A program made the translations under genes and the position numbers. The notes beneath the pieces are model-generated. The model had not been told where the DNA came from. It worked only from the letters and a program-made list of their open reading frames with translations, and did not search any database. From Sphingomonas liriopis (GTDB taxonomy: Bacteria; Pseudomonadota; Alphaproteobacteria; Sphingomonadales; Sphingomonadaceae): DNA of 64,000 nt. Position 1 is the first letter of the stretch. Each line of letters begins with the position of its first letter. Of this stretch, positions 9,188-18,775 are shown piece by piece. Where the stretch lies: assembly GCF_024211255.1 (NCBI RefSeq), contig NZ_JAMLDY010000002.1:1-64000 (forward strand), written 5' to 3'.

Positions 9188-9335
9188 GCCCGCCCCATCT
9201 GCAATGTCGTCGGACGGTACAGGGCCATCCGGATCGGTCCTTCACCTGTGTCAATCAAAGCCGGCATTATTCGCGCGCCATGCCGCTATGCGCTTGCGAT
9301 GACGTCCGCCACCCGCTACCGGGCGACGCTTCGCT

Positions 9336-9420
9336 GCCCCTGTGGCGAAATTGGTAGACGCATTCGACTCAAAATCGAACGCCGCAAGGCATGCTGGTTC
9401 GAGTCCGGCCAGGGGCACCA
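9336..9420 (+). tRNA. tRNA-Leu (anticodon CAA)
   Basis: An 85-nt cloverleaf with acceptor stem GCCCCTG/CAGGGGC, discriminator A and encoded CCA. The anticodon stem TTCGA/TCGAA encloses the loop CTCAAAA, giving anticodon CAA. A long variable arm (about CGCCGCAAGGCAT) marks it as a class II leucine tRNA. The T arm is GCTGGTTCGAGTCCGGC. No integrase or attachment-site duplication was seen beside it. Confidence 0.96.
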
Positions 9421-9480
9421 CTTTTCGTCAGAAACCGGATCGATCGGCGGCACCACCCGAAGGCGATGCCGCCCGACCGG

Positions 9481-9861
9481 TCAGGCCTTCTTGCGCGCGC
9501 GGTTCGGGGCGGCGGCGGCGGCGGTGTCCTCTTCCTCGTCGCGGTCTTCCTCGCCCGCCTCGGTCAGCGCCTCGCCGAGCGCGCGCAGCTTGTCTTGCCC
9601 GCTATCGGCCTTTTCGGCGATCCGCGTCGTCGCGGCGCCCAGCCGGTGGAGCAGGGCGTGGACGCGATCGGCGTCGGCTTCGTCCTTTTCCAGCTGTTTG
9701 CGCAGCGACGTGAGGTCACGCAGGATGCCCTTCGACCCCGGTACGTCGAGATCGGCGAGCGCGGCCTCCCAATCCTCGATCATCGTCACGCCCTTGGCGG
9801 GCTTGGTGCCGTCGAGCCCTCGATTGATGGCGTTCATCGTGCCTGCGAACTTTACGGCCAT
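9481..9861 (-). CDS. Hypothetical protein, coiled, acidic C-terminus
   Basis: A 126-residue protein starting MAVKFAGTMNAINRGLDGTK. The middle (LRKQLEKDEADADRVHALLHRLG) is helical and charged. Near the end it becomes very acidic (EEDRDEEED), then Ala-rich with a basic tip (NRARKKA). I do not recognise the family. The start at 9861 is preferred over the in-frame ATG at 9909 because the extra residues look non-coding. It is convergent to the tRNA-Leu gene. Confidence 0.7.
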   Translation of the reverse strand: MAVKFAGTMNAINRGLDGTKPAKGVTMIEDWEAALADLDVPGSKGILRDLTSLRKQLEKDEADADRVHALLHRLGAATTRIAEKADSGQDKLRALGEALTEAGEEDRDEEEDTAAAAAPNRARKKA

Positions 9862-10029
9862 GCGGTGATCCTTCGTTAGTGCACCCCAACGATGCGACGA
9901 CCAACGCATGCCTGCGGCGATCGGGTACGACCGATCGTGCGCGGTTCGTCGCGAAACGCGAAAGTGCTGCGGCGCGCGATCGGCGGGTCGTGCGTTATGG
10001 CATTTCCCTGAAGGCGGCTTGAGGCGCAG

Positions 10030-10785
10030 ATGAAACCGATCCGATTTTGGCTTCCCTTACCCCTGTTGCTGACGCTGGTGGCCTGTGGCGCGTCTTCCGA
10101 TGCTGCGGAAGAGGCGCCGGTCAACGTCACGCCGCCGCGCGCGGGCATCACGGCGACAACCGCACCGGCGCCCGTTCCGACGCCGCGCACCGTCGCGGCA
10201 GCGCAGTCCGATCGGCCGGTGTCCTGCGCCGCGCAGATCGGCGCGGCCGCCGCCGCCCGCCGCGCGGCGATCTGCCGCGACGTTTCGCCGGCGACGCATC
10301 CGCCGTGCAACGTCGCCAACAGCTGCGCGATGATCGACGACGAGATCGCGCGCAGCTGCGCGCTGTTCGACGGACAGGGCGCGCCGATGCAGGGCTGCGG
10401 GCCCGATCCCAAGAGCATGGAGGCGGCGGCGGACGTCGTGCGGCGCTATTATGCGGCGATCGGCGCGCACGACTATGCGACCGCGTGGCAGCAATGGGGC
10501 GACGACGGCCGGCCGGGACAGAGCTTCGCCGCGTTCGAGGCGGGCTTCGCGCATACCAGGTCGACGCGCGTGACGATCGGCCGCCTGCAACCCGGCGACG
10601 GCGCCGCCGGATCGATCTACCAACCGGTGCCGGTCACGGTCGAATCGACACTCGACGACGGTACGCACCAGCGTTTCACGGGGACGTATGTCGTGCGCCG
10701 CGTGAACGGCGTCGATGGCGCGACGCCGGGACAATTGCGCTGGCATATCGGCGATGCGAAGCTGGTGCGTGCGCCGGTTGGGTAG
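10030..10785 (+). CDS. Hypothetical lipoprotein
   Basis: A 251-residue protein with a classic lipoprotein signal: MKPIRFW, hydrophobic LPLPLLLTL, then the lipobox LVAC with the lipidated Cys at residue 19. A Pro/Thr-rich linker leads to a Cys-containing segment (SCAAQIGAAAAARRAAICRD and NVANSCAMID). The C-terminal part (AAADVVRRYYAAIGAHDYATAWQQWG) resembles small cone-shaped domains such as SnoaL/DUF4440, but I would not name it. It is predicted to sit on a membrane facing the periplasm. Confidence 0.75.
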   Translation: MKPIRFWLPLPLLLTLVACGASSDAAEEAPVNVTPPRAGITATTAPAPVPTPRTVAAAQSDRPVSCAAQIGAAAAARRAAICRDVSPATHPPCNVANSCAMIDDEIARSCALFDGQGAPMQGCGPDPKSMEAAADVVRRYYAAIGAHDYATAWQQWGDDGRPGQSFAAFEAGFAHTRSTRVTIGRLQPGDGAAGSIYQPVPVTVESTLDDGTHQRFTGTYVVRRVNGVDGATPGQLRWHIGDAKLVRAPVG

Positions 10786-10829
10786 GGGAGGACGCGGTGT
10801 GGGGACGACGCTTTATCCCTCCCGCATTC

Positions 10830-10914
10830 GTCACCCCAGCGAAAGCTGGGGTCTTTCGCCATTAGGGAATGACGGTTCGTTCCACCGGGAGACCCCAGCT
10901 TTCGCTGGGGTGAC
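10830..10914. repeat. Dispersed inverted repeat, family A variant
   Basis: Arms GTCACCCCAGCGAAAGCTGG and the matching CCAGCTTTCGCTGGGGTGAC enclose about 35 nt. Each arm also holds the small self-complementary block CCCAGC-GAAA-GCTGGG. It lies between the convergent lipoprotein and radical SAM genes. Confidence 0.85.
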
Positions 10915-10954
10915 GGTAAGAGAAGAAGGTGTTGGCGGCGGGACGCCCCCCCCA

Positions 10955-12043
10955 CTACGTCCAGTACAACACCCGCGCGAACGGCAGCGTGTCGGCGATG
11001 CGGCGTTCGAAGAACCCGCGCAGCATCCGCATCGTCGCGGCGTCGTAGACCTGCTTCTCGCTGCCGAACTTGGTCCGCTTGGTGACGCGGTTCTGCGCGG
11101 TCATGTCGAGCGCCGACCCCGGATACCAGCTGTCGAGTACCGCCTTGGACCCCGTATTGAACCGGTGGGTGATGAGCTCGATCGTCAGGTCGAGCCCCGC
11201 CACCCCGGCCAGCACCGCGGCGACGTCGTCGACCAGCCCGCCATAGGCGTCTTCCCACCCGTCCGCGGCGATGATCGGGGCGATCGTCAGGCCGATCGGA
11301 TATCCCGCTTCCGCCATCCGCCGCAGCGCCTCCAGTCGCTCGGCGACGGGCGCCGTCCCGCCTTCGAACCGCGCGAAGGCGCGCGGATTGATCGACGCGC
11401 GCATCCGCGTGCGGCCGCGATGCGCGATGCCGAGCAGCGGATCCACATCGGCGAACTTGGTGGTGAAGCGCAGCTGCGCCTCCGCCTCCCACTGGCCGAA
11501 CCAGGCGATCGCCGCCGACAGCGATCCCGTCAACGGCTCCAGCGCCAGCGGATCGGTGTAACAGGAGGCCTCGAACGTCGTGCCCTCATGCGCGCGGGCG
11601 GCCGTGCGCGAAGTGATCGTGCCCCGGCCCAGATAGGCAGGAAGGCTGCCCAGGATCTCGTCGAGATTGGCATAGACGCGCGTGATCGGCGGCCCCTTCA
11701 GCGACCCCGCCAGATAGCAATAGCTGCAATGCGCCGGACAGCCCTCGGCCAGATCGACGCGCCAGTCGGCGCTCGGCGCGATCGGTTGCAGCCGCCGCTT
11801 CGACGGCGGCGCGACGACCAGCGCCAGCGTCGCCTTCGCCTCGGCATAGGCGCGGCGCGGATCGTCGGGCAGCGCGAGGGTGAGCCGGTCGCCCGGCAGC
11901 GCCACGACCTCGATACCGAGCGCCTCGGCACGGGCGATGATCGCACGACCGTGATCGAACGCCCGCGCCGCACGCGTCGCGATCAGCCGTCGCGGTCGCC
12001 AGCTGCGCGACGTCGGGGGCGATGATGCAGAGGAAATGTCCAC
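10955..12043 (-). CDS. splB: Spore photoproduct lyase-like radical SAM protein
   Basis: A 362-residue radical SAM enzyme. The [4Fe-4S] cluster motif CxxxCxxC is CPAHCSYC (C102, C106, C109). The cysteine that returns a hydrogen atom to the product radical in Bacillus lyase (C141 there) is matched by C161 in FEASCYTDPLALEPLTG, and the tyrosine of the RxYxN segment is kept (TRVYANLDEIL, Y124). Other blocks align with the Bacillus enzyme as I remember it: LRFTTKFADVDPLL, TRMRASIN, GYPIGLTIAPI and IELITHRFN. The family repairs the 5-thyminyl-dihydrothymine lesion. The organism should not sporulate, so its real substrate is open. The start is a GTG at 12043; no better start is visible, so the N-terminus is uncertain. 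Confidence 0.85.
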   Translation of the reverse strand: MDISSASSPPTSRSWRPRRLIATRAARAFDHGRAIIARAEALGIEVVALPGDRLTLALPDDPRRAYAEAKATLALVVAPPSKRRLQPIAPSADWRVDLAEGCPAHCSYCYLAGSLKGPPITRVYANLDEILGSLPAYLGRGTITSRTAARAHEGTTFEASCYTDPLALEPLTGSLSAAIAWFGQWEAEAQLRFTTKFADVDPLLGIAHRGRTRMRASINPRAFARFEGGTAPVAERLEALRRMAEAGYPIGLTIAPIIAADGWEDAYGGLVDDVAAVLAGVAGLDLTIELITHRFNTGSKAVLDSWYPGSALDMTAQNRVTKRTKFGSEKQVYDAATMRMLRGFFERRIADTLPFARVLYWT

Positions 12044-12225
12044 CGTGACCGAACGAGCGGCGTGGGGGCTTGTTCACATCGCCGGATCGACAGCGACGGA
12101 TGAGCGCCCCGCCTTTGGTGCTGTCCGTAGGACGGGGCGCTGGTCTCCGTAGTGACCAGTCCCCCGTGTGGGCGTTCATGCGCCGCACGACAAGCGCAAA
12201 TCGCATTTCCCGCACGCCGGACCCG

Positions 12226-12375
12226 ATGGGGGATGGCCACGATTACGCACGGCGGCTAGGCGAAGGAATGGACAACCGACCTTTGGTACGCCGGGCGATC
12301 CTGGTCATGCTCGCGATGCTCATGGTCGCGGTGGCCGGCATGCTCGCGCTGGGCGTCGCGCTCTACCGCGGCTGA
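12226..12375 (+). CDS. Tiny single-pass membrane protein, 49 aa
   Basis: The ORF has a basic start (LGEGMDNRPLVRRA) followed by one strong hydrophobic helix, ILVMLAMLMVAVAGMLALGV, and ends ALYRG. The ATG at 12226 or the one at 12268 could be the start; a GAAGGA abuts the second. Its last 13 bases overlap the end of the convergent gene at 12363-12653. I do not recognise it. Confidence 0.45.
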   Translation: MGDGHDYARRLGEGMDNRPLVRRAILVMLAMLMVAVAGMLALGVALYRG

Positions 12376-12653
12376 TCGGGCTCGGGCGGCGCGTCGTCGG
12401 TGCCCAGCCGCTCGGACCATTCCATCAGGTCGCGCGCCGCATCGCGATCGGCGGGGGAATCGAACACCGCATCCAGCGCCGGCGCCGCATCGAGCATGTA
12501 CAGCAACGTCCAAAGCGCGAAGCGCCGCGCCGAATCGCGCTCCAGCCCCAGATCGACGCGCATATGCTCGATGCCCCCGGCGAGCGCGCCCGCCGGGACC
12601 GCCGACAGATCGGCGGTCCCGAAATAGCGGCGCATCTGATCGTCGAGGTCCAT
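12363..12653 (-). CDS. Hypothetical protein, 96 aa
   Basis: A mostly helical protein, MDLDDQMRRYFGTADLSAVP at the start, with a core around IEHMRVDLGLERDSARRFAL and an acidic, Pro-rich end. The composition is that of a real soluble protein. I do not know its family. It follows the kinase-regulator-winged helix genes on the same strand by 35 nt, so it may share their transcript. Confidence 0.72.
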   Translation of the reverse strand: MDLDDQMRRYFGTADLSAVPAGALAGGIEHMRVDLGLERDSARRFALWTLLYMLDAAPALDAVFDSPADRDAARDLMEWSERLGTDDAPPEPDQPR

Positions 12654-12688
12654 CCGGGGTCCTTATCCGGTCATCGCAGCGCCGCGGA

Positions 12689-13063
12689 CTACAGCGTCTG
12701 CTGGCGCAACACCATTTCCGCCGTCTCGACGGTGGCGGCGAGATACGTTTCCAGCGCGGAGATCGCGCGCGGCGACAGCGTCAGCAGGTCGTTCAGGTCG
12801 CCCGTGCCGTCGCCCACCACCAGCCCGGTCGTCGATAGATGCTGGATCCAGCGCGCCATCACCGGCTTCGGACAGGCGAGCTGTTCGGCGATCATATGAC
12901 CGGTCAGCCGCCGCCCCTCCGCATCCGCGACGAACAGCGTCAGCAGCGCCCCCCACGGCCATTCGCCGAACAGCTCGGCGGGCAGGATCGTCTGACGCAG
13001 CTGCCGGTTCGCGAGGATCGCGCGCGCGGCCTGGCCCAGCTGGTCCCCCGACCTCTTCAGCAT
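12689..13063 (-). CDS. Winged-helix (MarR-like) protein beside a two-component system
   Basis: A 124-residue protein. Residues about 40-110 read as a winged helix-turn-helix: LTLFVADAEGRRLTGHMIAE, then PKPVMARWIQHLSTTGLV as the recognition helix region and LTLSPRAISALETYL as the closing part, much like MarR/PadR-type regulators. The ATG at 13063 overlaps the end of the response regulator gene by 7 nt, so it is probably co-translated. It could be the DNA-binding output for the receiver protein upstream, which has none of its own. That role is inference. Confidence 0.72.
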   Translation of the reverse strand: MLKRSGDQLGQAARAILANRQLRQTILPAELFGEWPWGALLTLFVADAEGRRLTGHMIAEQLACPKPVMARWIQHLSTTGLVVGDGTGDLNDLLTLSPRAISALETYLAATVETAEMVLRQQTL

Positions 13064-13596
13064 CGCGCGTCGACGACCGCGTCCAGCGCGTCGAGCGCCT
13101 CGCACAATTTGGCCGCGAGCAGCGTCTGGCCCCATTCGGACGACGTCCGGATATGCTGCACCAGCTGGTCGCGCATGTCCGCGAATGCGGCCTGCCGCAT
13201 GCCCGTGGCGCCGGTCGCGCCGTGCGGCCCCGCAAGCCCCGCCAGCGTCCGGACGACGCACGACGGATCGACCGGCTTTTCGTAGCGCGTCAAGTGCGCA
13301 TAGCCGAGCGGCACGTCGGCGCGATCGTTGCCGGTGGTGAAGATGCACGGCGTGCCTTGCGCCAGCAGCCGGTCGACGACGGGATAGACCCGCTGTTCGC
13401 CCAGATGGATGTCGAGCACCGCGCCGTCGATCGCGCCCTCGCGGTCGATCAGCGCCAGCGCCTGGTCGACCGACGGCACCGGCCCCAGCACGACGGCGCC
13501 CGCCCGCTGCAGGTTCCGCTGCAACGCATCGGCCAGCATATATTCGTCCTCGACGACCAGAACCCGGCGGTTCCGAAGAAGTGCTTCATCCGTCAT
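13057..13596 (-). CDS. Response regulator with non-DNA-binding C-terminal extension
   Basis: A 179-residue protein. The receiver has acidic residues in VLVVEDEYML, phospho-acceptor D62 in AVLDIHLGE, Thr in IFTTGND and Lys in TRYEKPVD. After about residue 125 comes a helical extension of roughly 55 residues (MRQAAFADMRDQLVQHI ... LDALDAVVDARC) that I do not recognise as a DNA-binding domain. Its ATG overlaps the stop of the HWE kinase gene by 4 nt and its end overlaps the winged-helix gene, so the three form one translational unit. Confidence 0.85.
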   Translation of the reverse strand: MTDEALLRNRRVLVVEDEYMLADALQRNLQRAGAVVLGPVPSVDQALALIDREGAIDGAVLDIHLGEQRVYPVVDRLLAQGTPCIFTTGNDRADVPLGYAHLTRYEKPVDPSCVVRTLAGLAGPHGATGATGMRQAAFADMRDQLVQHIRTSSEWGQTLLAAKLCEALDALDAVVDARC

Positions 13597-15935
13597 ATGT
13601 TTTCCTTGCCCGAATGGTCCGATACCACGGGCACCGCGATCGTACAGTGCACGCCGTCCGCTGCGAAGGCATAACGGGTGCGTGCGCCCAATTGATAGGG
13701 CAGGGCGCGTTCGATCAGCTGGCGGCCATAGCCGCTGGCGTGCGGCCCCGCGTCGGACAGATCGACGCCGCTTTCGCGCCAGTCGACATCCAGCCAGCGG
13801 AGGTTGTCGTCGTCCGACACCATCCGCCACGACACCGCCAGCCGGCCGGTATCGCTCTTCAACGCGCCGTATTTCACCGCATTGGTGGCCAGTTCGTGCA
13901 GCGCCAGCGCCAGGATCTGGATCGATCCCGACCGCAGCGGCACGTCGGCGGGCCCGTCGAACGTCAGCTTCGTCGCCGCCTCGTCGCGATCGATCGCGCC
14001 GACCGCGAGCAGCTCGGATCGCAGCAGCTCGGCGAAGGTCACGCGCTGGCCGGCGCTGGCGTGCGACAACAGCCCCTGCACGCGGGCGAGCGCGGACAAC
14101 CGGTCGTTGAACCGCCGTTCGAACGTCGCCAGCGAGGTGCTGCCGTCGAGCGTCTTGTCGCACAGCGAACGGACCACCGCGATCAGGTTGCGGGTGCGGT
14201 GCTGCAATTCGGATACCAGCACGTCCTGCCGGTTCTGCGCCTGGCGCAGCGCGTCGATGTCGTTGGACGTCCCCAGCCATTCGACGATCCTGCCTTGATC
14301 GTCGCGCACCGGCACCGCGCGGGTGCCGAACCAGCGATAGGCCCCGTCGGCGCGGCGCAGGCGGTGATCGACCGCGATGCCGCCGCTCGCCGGGGCCAGC
14401 GCCCAGGCGCGGCGCACCGCCTCGCGGTCGTCGGGATGCAGGCAGGCGATCCAGCCGCCGCCGTGGCTGTCGCGCTCCGCCTGTCCGGTGAAGGCAGTCC
14501 ATTGCGGGCTCGCCCAGCTCCATTCGCCGGGCAGGATCGCGCGCCACAGCAATTGCGGCACACCCTCGACCAACGCGCGCATCCGCCGCTCGTCGTCGAG
14601 CACGCGCTGCTCCAGCCGTTTGCGCATGTCGATGTCGATGTTCATGCCCAGCCACTTCTGGATCTCGCCGGCATCGTCGAGCAGCGCGATCGCGCGGGCG
14701 TTCATCCAGCGATAGTCGCCGTTTTTTGCGCGCAGGCGATATTCGATGTCGACCGCATCGCCCCGGTCGCGCGCCGTCTGCCATTTCGCCAGCGAGGCGG
14801 CGCGATCATCGGGATGGATCGCATCGGTCCAGCCGAACCCCAGCCATTCCTCATAGGTTTGCCCGGTATAGGCGCGCCAGCTCGGGCTGTCGGACGCGAC
14901 GCTGCCGTCGGGCGGCGTTTCCCATGTGGCGACAGCGATCCCCTCGACCAGCAGTTGCGCGCGCGCCTGCGCCTCGCGGAAGCGGACGTCGCTGCGGCGC
15001 AGATGGGCTTCGGTGCGGGCATGATCGACCGCGGCGCGCAGCCGTTCGGCGCTTTCGCGCAGCAACGCGATATCGCCGGGCGTCCATTCGCGTGAACCGG
15101 CGTCCCAGACGGCGAGCGCAGCGGTCAATCGTCCACGTTTCATCACGGGCACGACCAGGCGACTGCCGGCGGAAAGCTCCCTTGCGTCATCTGCCGCGAC
15201 GATCCGCCCGGCGCGCAACTGCGCCAGATCGGCACCGATCCGCTCGACGGGATGTACGCCGGACAGGCCGGTGGCCTCGACCGGGCGGTGATCGGCATCG
15301 ACGACGATCTGTTCGACGCCGGCGGTGACGACGATCTCGCCGTACGCGCAGCGATCGACGCCGAGCGCCTCCGCGACCAGATCGACCGCCCGCTGCTGGA
15401 TCGCGACCGGATCGTCGAGCGCGGTGATCGCGTCGCTCAGCCGCAGCAGGAACGCCTGTCGCTGCTGGCTTTCGTGCAGCGTCTCGGCACTACGCTTCAG
15501 CATATCGATGTCGCTGATGACGCTCGCCTGTCCGGCGACGCGCCCTTCGGCATCGCGGATCGGGGTGGTCGCGACCCGGACCCAGATCTCCGCGCCGCTA
15601 TCGTCGGTGAACAGCATCTCCTGCCCCGGCACGACGCTCTCTCCCCGCTGCGCGCGGGCGCCCGGGAACTCGCTGGGGTCGAGCGGGCGCTGGTCGCGGT
15701 CCCAGCCGCGCCACCGCCACGTGCGCTTCGCATCGCGCGACGGCATGACGCCGGTCGGGCAGAAGCGGTGATATTCTGCATTGGACGCGACGATCCGCCC
15801 GTCCATGTCGAGCATCGCCACCCCGACAGGCACGCTGTCGAACATCGCGGCGAGCCGCGCATCGCTGGCGCTCAACGCGGCTTCCGCCGCTGCCAGCCGC
15901 TGCCGGAGGTCCGCGATCTCTGTCTGCTCGTCCAT
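13593..15935 (-). CDS. HWE-family sensor histidine kinase with PAS-GAF-PAS-PAS input
   Basis: A 780-residue soluble kinase. A short coiled coil at the N-terminus leads to a PAS domain (about 24-140), a GAF-like domain (about 160-310), two more PAS domains of the PAS/PAC fold (about 325-440, 450-565) and the kinase core. The phospho-acceptor is H579 in SELQHRTRNLIAVV. The HWE marks are present: HELATNAVKYGAL (H680) and the W-x-E triplet WRE (W719). No membrane helix is visible, so the signal is probably cytoplasmic: light, redox or a small ligand. PAS1 has no obvious NCRFLQ-type LOV flavin cysteine. The downstream regulator overlaps by 4 nt. Confidence 0.9.
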   Translation of the reverse strand: MDEQTEIADLRQRLAAAEAALSASDARLAAMFDSVPVGVAMLDMDGRIVASNAEYHRFCPTGVMPSRDAKRTWRWRGWDRDQRPLDPSEFPGARAQRGESVVPGQEMLFTDDSGAEIWVRVATTPIRDAEGRVAGQASVISDIDMLKRSAETLHESQQRQAFLLRLSDAITALDDPVAIQQRAVDLVAEALGVDRCAYGEIVVTAGVEQIVVDADHRPVEATGLSGVHPVERIGADLAQLRAGRIVAADDARELSAGSRLVVPVMKRGRLTAALAVWDAGSREWTPGDIALLRESAERLRAAVDHARTEAHLRRSDVRFREAQARAQLLVEGIAVATWETPPDGSVASDSPSWRAYTGQTYEEWLGFGWTDAIHPDDRAASLAKWQTARDRGDAVDIEYRLRAKNGDYRWMNARAIALLDDAGEIQKWLGMNIDIDMRKRLEQRVLDDERRMRALVEGVPQLLWRAILPGEWSWASPQWTAFTGQAERDSHGGGWIACLHPDDREAVRRAWALAPASGGIAVDHRLRRADGAYRWFGTRAVPVRDDQGRIVEWLGTSNDIDALRQAQNRQDVLVSELQHRTRNLIAVVRSLCDKTLDGSTSLATFERRFNDRLSALARVQGLLSHASAGQRVTFAELLRSELLAVGAIDRDEAATKLTFDGPADVPLRSGSIQILALALHELATNAVKYGALKSDTGRLAVSWRMVSDDDNLRWLDVDWRESGVDLSDAGPHASGYGRQLIERALPYQLGARTRYAFAADGVHCTIAVPVVSDHSGKENI

Positions 15936-16094
15936 GGCGCATCAACGCACGACCGCGCGAAGGATGCCAGTGCCGATCGCCCGCTCGCGCGACGCTACGA
16001 CGCCCGCTTGGCGCGCTGATAGCGGAAGTTGGTTCATTCCCAGTCCGTCAGTGGATATTTCCGTGTCGTCGGAACACTCGAAAAGGGAAGCGTG

Positions 16095-17018
16095 ATGCAG
16101 CAGCCGATCGACATCCACGGCGGCCTGGACGGCGTGCTCGACGGGCTGGAGCGCGCGCGGCTCGACTGGCGCCGGAGCCATGCCCGCCACGCCGAGCGTG
16201 GCATCGCGTTTCCGTCGCGCCGCGCGCTGGAACGCATCCTGCGCGAATTGGGCGCGGCGCTCTTCCCGCTGCGCCTCGGGCCGCCCGAACTGACCGCGGG
16301 CAACGAAAATGCGTGGGTGGCGGCGACGCTCGAATCGACGCTGTCCCAGCTGGCGGCGCAGATCGGCCTCGAGCTCCGGATCACCCATCCCGGCATCGCC
16401 AGCCACGACGAGGGGCTGGAGGCCGAACGGATCATCGGCGCGTTCGCCGCCGGCCTGCCCGGTATCCGCCGCCAGCTCGATGGCGATGTCGAGGCGGGCT
16501 ATGCCAACGATCCCGCGGCGCGCAGCGTCGACGAGGTGCTGCTGTCCTATCCCTCGCTCGCGGCGATCATCCATCACCGGCTGGCGCACGCGCTGCACGC
16601 ATTGGGCGCGCCGCTGGTCGCCCGCGTCATCGCAGAGGTCGCGCATGCCGAGACGGGAATCGATATCCACCCCGGCGCCCGGATCGGCCGCGATTTCTTC
16701 ATCGACCACGGCACCGGAATCGTCATCGGCGAAACCGCGATCCTCGGCGATCGTGTCCGGCTCTACCAAGGCGTGACGCTGGGCGGGGAGCCTGCGGTGG
16801 CGGCCGGGACTGATCGGGCGGTCAGGCCGGATGCCCGTCGCCATCCGCGGATCGAGGACGATGTCGTGATCTTCGCAGGCGCGGTCCTGCTCGGCCCGCT
16901 GACGGTCGGCGCACGCTCGCGGATCACCGGCAATGTCTGGCTGCGCGACGACGTGCCGCCCGACAGCATCGCCGAAGCCGCCAGCCCCGTCATCCGGCCG
17001 ATCCGCTCGACGGACTAA
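16095..17018 (+). CDS. cysE: Serine O-acetyltransferase (CysE)
   Basis: A 307-residue enzyme that makes O-acetylserine from serine and acetyl-CoA, the first step of cysteine synthesis. The N-terminal half is helical (DEVLLSYPSLAAIIHHRLAH is the family segment). The C-terminal left-handed beta helix contains ETGIDIHPGARIGRDFFIDH and GTGIVIGETAILGDRVRLYQ, with the catalytic Asp of IDIHP and His of DHGTG. It is longer than the E. coli enzyme, with an inserted basic stretch after GVTLGG. The ATG at 16095 follows a GGGAAG. cysS lies 4 kb away, not in the same operon. Confidence 0.92.
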   Translation: MQQPIDIHGGLDGVLDGLERARLDWRRSHARHAERGIAFPSRRALERILRELGAALFPLRLGPPELTAGNENAWVAATLESTLSQLAAQIGLELRITHPGIASHDEGLEAERIIGAFAAGLPGIRRQLDGDVEAGYANDPAARSVDEVLLSYPSLAAIIHHRLAHALHALGAPLVARVIAEVAHAETGIDIHPGARIGRDFFIDHGTGIVIGETAILGDRVRLYQGVTLGGEPAVAAGTDRAVRPDARRHPRIEDDVVIFAGAVLLGPLTVGARSRITGNVWLRDDVPPDSIAEAASPVIRPIRSTD

Positions 17019-17097
17019 GTGGCCCAATTCGCTGCGTACTATCGATATGTCAGTGATTGCGACGCGCCTGCGGCGTTCCACGATGCCATCGCAACGC

Positions 17098-17172
17098 TGG
17101 TGACCCCTACGAGAATCGAACTCGTGTTTTCGCCGTGAGAGGGCGACGTCCTAACCGCTAGACGAAGGGGCC
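17098..17172 (-). tRNA. tRNA-Glu (anticodon CTC)
   Basis: A 75-nt cloverleaf on the minus strand. The acceptor stem GGCCCCT pairs with AGGGGTC (one G-U pair), followed by discriminator A, with CCA encoded. The anticodon stem TCGCC/GGCGA encloses CTCTCAC, giving anticodon CTC. The T arm is CACGAGTTCGATTCTCGTA. It lies alone between cysE and the DAHP synthase gene. Confidence 0.96.
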
Positions 17173-17250
17173 GTGCGCGGTCGAGGGGCGCGTCTAGGCG
17201 GGGGCGGGGGGAGCGTCAAGCGACTTCTTGGCGCTCCCCGAAATTGGCGA

Positions 17251-18624
<1,374 letters not shown>

Positions 18625-18775
18625 GATATTATCGTCCTTCGGGTCTAAACGTGGCGCGACATGCGCCCAAAACGGTTTTCGCGCAATGAAGGAAGGCTTG
18701 GGGGCGGGATGGCCGGGGTGGCGGTGGCGGCGAACGTGGTTTCGTCGGCGGGTGGGCTGTTCTAGGGTCGGCGTC

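Noticed and set aside
9336-9861. Integration site at the tRNA-Leu gene
   Set aside because: No integrase gene, no repeated tRNA 3' end and no change in gene content are visible beside it. The same holds for tRNA-Glu at 17098.
9862-10029. CGATCGG/CCGATCG inverted repeat upstream of the lipoprotein gene as operator
   Set aside because: Seven-base GC-rich arms arise easily in this DNA and nothing else supports a binding site. It was not listed as a feature.
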